Positions 53,703 through 61,387 of a stretch of DNA of 64,000 nt are shown here, piece by piece. Under the pieces are notes generated by a model. The model did not search any database. It was not told the origin of the DNA and worked only from the letters and a program-made list of their open reading frames with translations. The translations under genes and the position numbers were made by a program. This DNA is from Pseudomonadota bacterium (GTDB lineage Bacteria > Pseudomonadota > Gammaproteobacteria > Pseudomonadales > Moraxellaceae), in the NCBI GenBank assembly GCA_023393635.1, contig JAEWKT010000013.1:1-64000 (forward strand), read 5' to 3'. Position 1 is the stretch's first letter. Each line of letters starts with the position of its first letter.

Positions 53703-54086
53703 AATAGCATCCACAACCTCATAAACGATTTGTTTTTGCTGTGGAGATAACTGTGCAATTTTTTCAGGTAAATCCGTTAAATCATATGGTATGTGGCGAT
53801 GGGTTTGGGAAGGATTTAATAATTTCAGGGGTTCAGCATTTTCACCAAAGCGCAACCAGTGCGTAGAGACTTCTAGCCAGGCTGCTAAAATTTGTAGTTT
53901 GTCCTGGCTAGGTATGGCTGCACCTGATAACCAATTATTAGCCGCTTGGACACTAACCGATGCTCCGCTATATCTCATATTAAATTCACGTGCTAACCAA
54001 GTCGGGCTGGTCATAGGCCAGCCACGTTTTGCTAATTCCTGTTTAAGGCGCTGACTAAAAGCGTCTTTCTCGCTATGTTTATCCAT
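53685..54086 (-). CDS. XRE-type helix-turn-helix regulator, phage-repressor-like
   Basis: A 133-residue DNA-binding protein. An N-terminal HTH of the Cro/CI type spans about 10-75: FSQRLKQELAKRGW, LAREFN, VSVQAANNWLSGAAIPSQDKLQILAAWLEVSTHWLRFGE. A linker and a short C-terminal helix, LSPQQKQIVYEVVDAIL, follow. The layout is common in prophage-like repressors, but no other phage gene is nearby. ATG 54086 is preferred; a TTG start 27 bases earlier is possible. The gene is divergent from the large adhesin gene (405 bp between starts) and may control it, an inference. Confidence 0.8.
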   Translation of the reverse strand: MDKHSEKDAFSQRLKQELAKRGWPMTSPTWLAREFNMRYSGASVSVQAANNWLSGAAIPSQDKLQILAAWLEVSTHWLRFGENAEPLKLLNPSQTHRHIPYDLTDLPEKIAQLSPQQKQIVYEVVDAILGNKR

Positions 54087-54491
54087 GCCATATTCTAATA
54101 TCTTATACAGCAAGTTTTAGTTGATAAATTTTAAACACAATAAAATTACTTATTTAAATTAATCATTTGTTTTTAAATGAATAAATATATTTCGTATAAA
54201 CTTTAGCTATCAAGTTTTGATAAAGAATAAGGAAAAGGTAATTCTTTAATCAAATATTGATTGATATTTGTATCAAGCAATATTAGACTTTGCTTAAGGG
54301 GTTAGTTCAGGCGGTCTGTCGTTGTCAAATAAGAGATAAGGCAACCCAGGGATAACAACCTGAATCATGCGTGCCAGTACAAAATGGCAGGAGTGGCTAA
54401 AAGTTGCGCTGACTTATGGATTCCTCCCCAGATAAGTAAGTCAACGTTTTTTAGATAACAAGGTAATTTAAGGGTCTATAGGAAAATCAAT
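54087..54491 (+). promoter_or_regulatory. 405-bp divergent region with structured adhesin leader
   Basis: The first 200 bp is AT-rich promoter DNA. From about 54320 to 54452 several short hairpins can form (GTTG..CAAC, CAGG..CCTG, TGCCA..TGGCA). A terminator-like stem, TGACTTA/TAAGTCA (54410-54416, 54437-54443), with GTTTTTT follows just before the ribosome site AGGAAA. This suggests an untranslated leader of at least 150 nt with possible attenuation. It does not match any riboswitch consensus I know. Confidence 0.5.
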
Positions 54492-57400
54492 ATGAAACAT
54501 ACTTTTCAATTATCAGCGGTTGCTGTTGCTCTGGCAGCCGTAACAGGTAGTGCTATTGCTGCACCTACACCAATTACAGGTTTAGCTAATGATACAGAGT
54601 ATGGTCAATATGACCGCATTCTCGGCCAATACGAATCTATTACCTCAACCAATAATAAGCGCAATGAATATAAAGCGGACGCTGTAGATAACACAACAGC
54701 AGTTAGTAAAGCTGCTAATGAAGCAATGACTGCTACTGTAGTAGAGGTTAATGGCACTAAATATCTTTCTTGGTCATTAACTGATGAGCGTAGAGCAGGC
54801 AGTAAGCAAACCAAAACACAATCCATTTATGATACAAATATTGCTGCTAGCGAAGAAGCGTCTGTAGATAGCAAGATTGTATGGACCAACAACACTACCC
54901 AGCAAACTGGTACAGCAGTACATGGTGGTGCTGTATTACAGGAACTACAAGTCGATGCACAAGGTAATCCAGTTAAGGATGCTCAAGGCAACTATATGAC
55001 TGTTGGTAACAAATTCCGTGATACTGATAGCCAATTTGGTTTTACAGCCGATGACTTAACGAAAGTAGGCGACGCAACTAAATTTGTTAATAACTTTACA
55101 TCTACTAATACACAATATAAGTCAGGACAAGTGCTTGATAACACTTCTGAGTCCAGCTATGAAAATGTAAATGAAAGCAATGCGATTGCTTATGATACCA
55201 ATGGTAAAGCCAAACAATCTAATGGCACTACCGACTTTATTGTCACTGGCACCCATAAAAACAATGGCACATCTAAAACTGCGACTTACCAAAATGGTAA
55301 AAGCGAGTTAGCCTCTACTTCAGAATCTACATCAGATTATAGTGAAACTGACGCAAACTATCATTATGATAATAAAGGTAACTTTGCCTTTACTGATGCG
55401 GATACAGATGGTAAAAATGCTTATAACGTATCAAACGTAACTTCCTTTGAGGAAAAAACGAGTAATTCATATAAGCAGTATCAAGCCAATCAAACCAAAG
55501 TATATGAAAGAGCCAACTCTGTGTCAGAAAAAGAAACCCGCACTGATGTGTTTGATGGTTTTGTAAGTACAGATGAATCTACTTCACAAGGTAGCTATGT
55601 TGTATATGGCACTGGCAAGCATACTTTAAGCTTTGAGCAAAAAGACAGCGGTACCTCTGCTACTAAATCACGTAAGTTTGAACGCAATACTGACGGCACT
55701 TTAGTACTTAAAGATGGCAAGCCAGTGGTCGATACCGAAACTGAAACCAAAGGCACAAATGAAACTTATGAGTCCGCTTATCAACCTACGCGCTATACCA
55801 AAGCTGAAGCTGAAGCTGATGCAAAGCTAAAACCAGCAGAACAGCGTGGTATCTATGAAGGCCAGGCATATAATCAGCAAATTTTAAATGATGGCGTAAA
55901 AACTGCATGGACAGATAGTAATGTTGCAAAAACTACAGACAAAGGCACTACAAGCACAGTTGTAACACATAAACAAGACGGTAATTTCCAGGAGCACTGG
56001 AATACTGCTTGGGATGACAGCGCCACTTATACACGTAACCAACAGGAAAATATCGAAGTAAATCGTGATATTTCCAACTCTTTTACCTCAGATAGCAAAA
56101 CACTGAACAAAGCCTATAAAGTGGGTGAAGTGATTACTAAAGCAGGTGAAGATGATCAATTTGCTTTAGGCACGGTTCGTGTGGATGCTGAAGGTAACCA
56201 ATATGATGGTCGCTTGGTATCGCAAGGTGGCGATGTTCATACCTGGAAAGATGAAACAGGTAAAGATCGTTACTATGTTGTGATTGATACCGATGACGAG
56301 GATAATCAGGTTCGCAGTGAAGTAACTTATAAAAATGGTAAACCTGCTGAAACTAAGGATGTTTTAGTTGATGTTGTAAATACTACGGTTACTGCAGACA
56401 AACGTACTGATAAAGTGACGATGGGCGAAGAAGTTGCTTATAGCACCAATTCTGCTATTAAGAATGAGACAGCAACTACTTCTCGTGATGGTAAGATTGT
56501 TTACGAATCTAACAAATTCAATGAATCAACTGACAAGAAAGTTTATAGCATTGGTAAAAATGCCTTAGACTATCAAAAAGTTGTAGATAGAACAGAAGAA
56601 ACTGTTTACTCAAATTATCAATTAGATAATGCAAATAAAGTTGTTGTAACTTCTGTTGATACCACAAAAAATACTTGGAAAAATACAACTCAACAGTACC
56701 AGCCAGGTCAAGAAAAATCTTTAGTTAACTCTTCTTTAGAGAGCTGGAATAATACGCGTATTGCTGGTGATAAAGAGGTTGCTTATGATCGTGGTAACGC
56801 TGAGTCAACTTTCACTCAGTACAACGAAGGCAAGAGCGCACTTGACCGTACGACAGTAAGCAAAGAAACTGGAGAAAGCAAAGCTCAATACCAGGAATCT
56901 GTTTCTACTGACATCCGCCCTGTGAATGAAAATGGTACAAAAATCAATGCTGGGGGTGTTTTAGCTATTGATGAGCAAGGTCAAGCTGTTGTTTCTAAAG
57001 CAACAAATACTGTTGCAACTGTTGACTTTGACAAGGTAGCAAAAACTACTGATAACGTTGATGAAAAAGTATTCCAAACTGGCGCCACTGCATATAGCAA
57101 AACTGAATCGCAGAGTTCAGATGCTGTGTTGACTTATGCGGATAATTCAACTGGTTATGAAAAAGCTGCAAACAACAGTGATGTGAAATTATATAATCAT
57201 GGTGAAAGCGATAAATACCGCGATTTTACAAGTTCAGATACTGAATCCAGCAAGAAAAACACTTATGAGTTGAACGCTAAAGGTGAAGCTGTTCTTAATG
57301 GTACAGTAGAGAAATCTGAATCTACAAATGTAACAGAAGTGAATTATCAGGCAGGTAAAAATGCACTTGATAAATCAACTAAAACTGTTAAAGCAACTGC

Positions 57401-58487
57401 TGAAACAACCGTAGCGGCTGGTACAACCAAAGCAGTTAAAGATGCAGCAACAACTGACGTTTTGGTTTACCAAGAAGGTCAAGAGTTGAAAGGTGCAATC
57501 ACAGTTGTTAGTTCTGGTGAAGAGAAACTCACGAATGCGGACAACACAGGCTACACTTACACCACTGCTGGTAAAACAGAAAATAAAGCTTACAACACTC
57601 GTATGGGCTTGTTAGCTGAACAGACAGTTGCAAGTACAGTTAAGACTGAAAGTACTGAAACCTTAGCAGCTTCTGGTAAAGACACTGTTAGTATCACCCG
57701 CGGTAATACTAGTGAAATGCGTACAGATGAAAGTCGTACTGGTACAACTTACGGTTCAGAGACCAAAACTGTTGCTGATGGCAGCAAAACCATGCTGAGC
57801 AAGAAAGAAACTAGTGTGACTGACAAGTTTGGTACTATGGAGTCCGAAACTTTAAACCGCACTGAAACCACTATTGCAAAAGATGGTTCATCAACTGCTA
57901 TGTCAGTTACTCGTGTTGATACTGTGGACGGCATTACTCTTACTAAAGAGAAAATTGTTGACCCATCTGCTGGCAGTGATTCAAACGTGAAAGCAGCTAC
58001 CTCAACTGTAGTGGCTTCTACCGAAATCAAAGCTGGTGAGATCAAAGTTGGTGATGTAACCCTGTCTGCTGATAAAGGTCTGGATGCAGGTCAGCGTGCA
58101 GTAACTGGTGTTGGCAGAGGTGTTGCTGATACAGACGCAGCAAATGTGGGCCAAATGAATGAAAGTCGTGCCCAGGCAATTGCTTCAGCAAACACTTACA
58201 CTGACAGCCGTGTAAATCAAGTTAGCCGTAAACTGGATAACGTTGAGAAAACTGCTTATCGTGGTGTTGCCATTGCTTTAGCGGCGCAGCAAGCTGTACC
58301 TAATATTCAGCCTGGTCAGGTTGCGGTATTTGGTGGTGTTGGCCACTACGAAGGAGAAACTGCGGCTTCAATTGGTGTAGTTACTTCATTTACTAACCGT
58401 ATCTCTGCCAGTGGTGCATTTGGCTTCTCTGACGGAAGTACCTTCGGTGGCCGTGTAGGTGTTTCTTACCTGTTCGGTGGCAATTAA
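54492..58487 (+). CDS. Trimeric autotransporter adhesin (YadA-type anchor) with unusual stalk
   Basis: A 1331-residue outer-membrane adhesin. After a 24-residue signal peptide (ending AIAA) comes a very long Ser/Thr/Asn/Glu/Lys-rich passenger without cysteine. At least a dozen copies of a Y-x-x-G turn motif (such as YSIGKNALD, YNEGKSALD, YQAGKNALD) recur about every 45-70 residues. The C-terminal 140 residues are classical: the neck RAVTGVGRGVADTDAANVGQMNE, a coiled-coil stalk, and the YadA beta-barrel anchor. The barrel ends YLFGGN rather than in an aromatic residue. Usual head domains (YadA or Hia type) were not recognised. It should trimerise and display the passenger outside. An XRE gene diverges upstream and a LuxR gene follows. 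Confidence 0.92.
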   Translation: MKHTFQLSAVAVALAAVTGSAIAAPTPITGLANDTEYGQYDRILGQYESITSTNNKRNEYKADAVDNTTAVSKAANEAMTATVVEVNGTKYLSWSLTDERRAGSKQTKTQSIYDTNIAASEEASVDSKIVWTNNTTQQTGTAVHGGAVLQELQVDAQGNPVKDAQGNYMTVGNKFRDTDSQFGFTADDLTKVGDATKFVNNFTSTNTQYKSGQVLDNTSESSYENVNESNAIAYDTNGKAKQSNGTTDFIVTGTHKNNGTSKTATYQNGKSELASTSESTSDYSETDANYHYDNKGNFAFTDADTDGKNAYNVSNVTSFEEKTSNSYKQYQANQTKVYERANSVSEKETRTDVFDGFVSTDESTSQGSYVVYGTGKHTLSFEQKDSGTSATKSRKFERNTDGTLVLKDGKPVVDTETETKGTNETYESAYQPTRYTKAEAEADAKLKPAEQRGIYEGQAYNQQILNDGVKTAWTDSNVAKTTDKGTTSTVVTHKQDGNFQEHWNTAWDDSATYTRNQQENIEVNRDISNSFTSDSKTLNKAYKVGEVITKAGEDDQFALGTVRVDAEGNQYDGRLVSQGGDVHTWKDETGKDRYYVVIDTDDEDNQVRSEVTYKNGKPAETKDVLVDVVNTTVTADKRTDKVTMGEEVAYSTNSAIKNETATTSRDGKIVYESNKFNESTDKKVYSIGKNALDYQKVVDRTEETVYSNYQLDNANKVVVTSVDTTKNTWKNTTQQYQPGQEKSLVNSSLESWNNTRIAGDKEVAYDRGNAESTFTQYNEGKSALDRTTVSKETGESKAQYQESVSTDIRPVNENGTKINAGGVLAIDEQGQAVVSKATNTVATVDFDKVAKTTDNVDEKVFQTGATAYSKTESQSSDAVLTYADNSTGYEKAANNSDVKLYNHGESDKYRDFTSSDTESSKKNTYELNAKGEAVLNGTVEKSESTNVTEVNYQAGKNALDKSTKTVKATAETTVAAGTTKAVKDAATTDVLVYQEGQELKGAITVVSSGEEKLTNADNTGYTYTTAGKTENKAYNTRMGLLAEQTVASTVKTESTETLAASGKDTVSITRGNTSEMRTDESRTGTTYGSETKTVADGSKTMLSKKETSVTDKFGTMESETLNRTETTIAKDGSSTAMSVTRVDTVDGITLTKEKIVDPSAGSDSNVKAATSTVVASTEIKAGEIKVGDVTLSADKGLDAGQRAVTGVGRGVADTDAANVGQMNESRAQAIASANTYTDSRVNQVSRKLDNVEKTAYRGVAIALAAQQAVPNIQPGQVAVFGGVGHYEGETAASIGVVTSFTNRISASGAFGFSDGSTFGGRVGVSYLFGGN

Positions 58488-58514
58488 TAGGTTAGTTATC
58501 TAATCAATTAAGTC

Positions 58515-58550
58515 AAAAAATGCCTGTATCAAGTGATGCAGGCATTTTTT
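58515..58550 (+). terminator. Intrinsic terminator downstream of the adhesin gene
   Basis: AAAAAATGCCTG (58515-58526) pairs with CAGGCATTTTTT (58539-58550) around 12 bases. Confidence 0.88.
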
Positions 58551-58738
58551 ATTTCTATAGTTTTAAATTTTGAGCATAAAATTTATCAAAGTTTTACGTG
58601 CAGTAGGTGAAAGAATTGTCTAAGGGCTAAAGAAGCATGATTTGAAACTTAAAATAAACTTAATAAAAAGCAAATAAAGCCCAATAAAGCATTTGTTGTG
58701 TTATTTTGTAGCGAAATGTTATCCAGGTTGACAGGGAT

Positions 58739-59896
58739 ATGTTGACAGAACAAGAAAATCATATCATTGGTACAATTTATGATGCTGCGCTAAATAGTCA
58801 GCTTTGGCCACAGGTTCTGGAAAGTATTGTCGATTATACACAAAGCAAAACGGCTATCTTTACTGTACTCGACCAGCTTAATCCTAACTATGATTTTGTA
58901 TATACGCATAATATTGCCAAAGAGAGCTTGGCGGCTTATCAGGAAGAGCAAGTTAAAGTCATTGATATGAAAATTCATACGCCACTTTGGGAAAAGGCAG
59001 GGGTAGGGGGTGTTATCAATCAAAATTGTTTGCCTTATGCCGATATGCCAGGCTCGGATGAGTATATTTTTTATAAAAAATGTTTGGAGCCTACAGGGGT
59101 TGCCTATATTACTGCGGTTTTACTGGATGCGGGTCAGTATCGTTGGGGCGTACTTGGTTTGCATCGTTCTCCGCTGAGTCATGCGTACACGCAGCAGGAG
59201 TTGGATGTTTTACAACGTTTGGGCAAGCATTTACGTCGGGCATTGCAAATCTATCGCCAGTTGTGCGCAGTAAAACAGGAAAATCGGGAGCTTTATCAAC
59301 TACTGGACTGTCTAAAAACTGGTGTCATTATTCTTAATGAAAAAGGTTGCATTCAGCATACAAATATAAAGGCAAGCCAGATCCTGGAGCGTTCTTCCTT
59401 ATTGTGGCCTGATCAATATAATCGCTTAAAAACTCATTATACTGCTCAGGGAAAGCTGGAAATATTAATTCAAAGTGCCCTGTTTAAGAAAAACTTGACA
59501 AGCCAGCATGAAACAGGAGGTGTTTTGGGTTTACATGAATCCACACAAGAAAAATCACTGATGCTAACAGTAGTGCCTTTATCCGATGTAGTGTCGATTA
59601 ATATGGATCAGCAGCAACAGCGCGTTGCTATTTTTTTAACTGAGTCGTCAGAAAGGCATCAGTTGGCTGAGCAATTTGTAAGAGAGCGATATGGTTTATC
59701 AAACCGTGAGCTACAGATGTGTACATTATTTTTAAATGGATTAAATCTGGAAGACATTTCAGCGCATTGCGGCATTTCTTTACAGTCAGCGCGGACTTAC
59801 TTAAAGCATATTTTTTCTAAGACGGATTGTTCATCGCAGGTGGAGCTAATGCGACTGTTAATGAGTCTTACCATAGATTTTGAGCATATTGCCTAA
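58739..59896 (+). CDS. LuxR-type helix-turn-helix transcriptional regulator
   Basis: A 385-residue regulator. The first 180 residues form a mixed alpha/beta region that may be a GAF-like sensor (AIFTVLDQ, RWGVLGLHR). A middle part (about 180-310) reads like a degenerate PAS domain (LLDCLKTGVIILNEKGCIQHTN). The C-terminal LuxR HTH spans about 318-375: YGLSNRELQMCTLFLNGL, ISAHCGISLQSARTYLKHIFSKT. No response-regulator receiver or acyl-homoserine-lactone domain is seen. It lies just downstream of the adhesin gene but beyond its terminator. Its targets are unknown; the adhesin and the lipoprotein gene are candidates by proximity. Confidence 0.87.
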   Translation: MLTEQENHIIGTIYDAALNSQLWPQVLESIVDYTQSKTAIFTVLDQLNPNYDFVYTHNIAKESLAAYQEEQVKVIDMKIHTPLWEKAGVGGVINQNCLPYADMPGSDEYIFYKKCLEPTGVAYITAVLLDAGQYRWGVLGLHRSPLSHAYTQQELDVLQRLGKHLRRALQIYRQLCAVKQENRELYQLLDCLKTGVIILNEKGCIQHTNIKASQILERSSLLWPDQYNRLKTHYTAQGKLEILIQSALFKKNLTSQHETGGVLGLHESTQEKSLMLTVVPLSDVVSINMDQQQQRVAIFLTESSERHQLAEQFVRERYGLSNRELQMCTLFLNGLNLEDISAHCGISLQSARTYLKHIFSKTDCSSQVELMRLLMSLTIDFEHIA

Positions 59897-59901
59897 CTTG
59901 T

Positions 59902-59944
59902 TAAAAAAACTTTCATCCTTTCTTTTGACAAAAAAGGATGAAAG
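59902..59944. terminator. Terminator between LuxR-type and lipoprotein genes
   Basis: CTTTCATCCTT (59910-59920) and AAGGATGAAAG (59934-59944) form an 11-bp perfect stem. The strong T-run is on the minus strand, so it mainly ends the lipoprotein transcript. Confidence 0.8.
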
Positions 59945-59957
59945 GATGTTTTACATA

Positions 59958-61184
59958 TTATTTAATACGCTGGAAAACGCCAGGTGCTTCATTTTCATAT
60001 TGAAGGCTAAGCTGGTCGCCTATAATTTTGAAGTTAAAGGTGTCCATATCTTGCCTGCCACGATCATCCGTATCAACCAAACCTGAACAACCTGTAGTGT
60101 CGTAGTAAATTTCAGAGGCTTTAAGTGTATTACTTGTCGCATTATATTTACCATATTCTAAACCACGATCAGCACAGTCATTTTTAACTGCATCATAAAC
60201 GCCTGTGTATAGTAAGAAATAGCTGTTATCGCTAAAGAAACTTACGATATGGTCTGGCATTTGCCATGAACCGATGAGGCTATTATTCTGGCTTGGTACT
60301 TTAGTAAATACATGTTCAGTCACATCTTCATCAGGTGTGTGAAGCACTAAGGTATCCTTGGTTGTGCCATAGGAAAGAAACACGGTATTATCATCTGCCG
60401 CGTCATTAAAGCCCCAGCTATCATTGCCATCAAACTTCACTTTAGGTCGAATTTGATAGCTGATGGGGTCAATAGTAAAGTTACCTGTCTCAATTCCAGG
60501 CTTACCATCTTCATCTTTTGGTGTGGCCTGTCCCATTATATAGTCACCTTCTGGGTTAATATAAAGCAGTATTTTTTCTTTGGCATTGCCACCTGGCATT
60601 TGCCATACGCCAGCAATATCAGCATAAAATGTCTTTTTTAAGTTCTCTTTTGCAGTTTCAATACTGATTTGCGTGGTACCTGACGCGGTAATAACCTGTT
60701 TAACAGCTGGGTCATTGGCAAACTGTGCAGTAGACTGGCCAAAATTGATAGCGATACTCTTTAACGCATTAATCGTTTTTTCGCCAATTTGAACTCCATC
60801 TTTTTTACTATCAGCATCTAGAGACTGGATGAAGGCCACTAGATTTTCCTGAATTTTTCTATCCTGTGATAAATCAGCAGGGGTAATTGTGGCTTTGGCT
60901 TTAACCGTATTACCGAGTTGAATGTTGCCCAGGCTAAAGCTAATCGTATCACCTGGCTTATAGGTAAATTCACCTTTATCATTAGTTTTATCTTCTTCAC
61001 CACTACTGGTTTTGTAATGAACACCTGCCACAATGCCACCGTTGGTTAGAGTGCCCATAGATTTGGAACCTGTTGGAGGAGTGCCTCCATTTGAGGGTGG
61101 ATTGGTACTACCATTATCACTGGAGCTTCCACCGCAGGCAGTGAGTGCCCCAGCCATTGCTAGGATTAAGAGTGTCTTTTTCAT
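59958..61184 (-). CDS. Secreted lipoprotein with carboxypeptidase-like beta domain, unknown function
   Basis: A 408-residue lipoprotein. MKKTLLILAMAGALTAC ends in a lipobox with Cys17, followed by a Gly/Ser/Asn/Pro linker. Residues 45-110 (GIVAGVHYKTSSG..TNDKGEFTYKPGDTISFSLGNIQLG) resemble a beta-sandwich module common in Moraxellaceae and other gammaproteobacterial lipoproteins. The C-terminal half has two related IAGVWQMPG / IGSWQMPD blocks, each followed by similar beta strands, suggesting an internal duplication. The end YENEAPGVFQRIK is unremarkable. The membrane face (inner or outer) cannot be set from sequence. It converges on the LuxR-type gene and diverges from the efflux pump. Confidence 0.85.
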   Translation of the reverse strand: MKKTLLILAMAGALTACGGSSSDNGSTNPPSNGGTPPTGSKSMGTLTNGGIVAGVHYKTSSGEEDKTNDKGEFTYKPGDTISFSLGNIQLGNTVKAKATITPADLSQDRKIQENLVAFIQSLDADSKKDGVQIGEKTINALKSIAINFGQSTAQFANDPAVKQVITASGTTQISIETAKENLKKTFYADIAGVWQMPGGNAKEKILLYINPEGDYIMGQATPKDEDGKPGIETGNFTIDPISYQIRPKVKFDGNDSWGFNDAADDNTVFLSYGTTKDTLVLHTPDEDVTEHVFTKVPSQNNSLIGSWQMPDHIVSFFSDNSYFLLYTGVYDAVKNDCADRGLEYGKYNATSNTLKASEIYYDTTGCSGLVDTDDRGRQDMDTFNFKIIGDQLSLQYENEAPGVFQRIK

Positions 61185-61387
61185 GGCTATTCCTCAACTT
61201 CAATAGAAGTGGCTTTGTTTATATAAACAATCATAAAGAAAAGAAAAATTTGCCATATCCCCATTTGGGGGTGTTAAGCGCTTTTTGTGCATAAAATGTA
61301 GAAAGCTAATTTATTCTTCATATTGTTTCGATAAGCTAAGCCAGCAGAAAAGGCTAATGAAAACACTTAAGGAATATACCAACCGAT

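Noticed and set aside
54300..54480. Cyclic di-GMP riboswitch (GEMM) in the adhesin leader
   Set aside because: The conserved GEMM core words could not be found in the leader; only generic hairpins and a terminator-like stem are supported.
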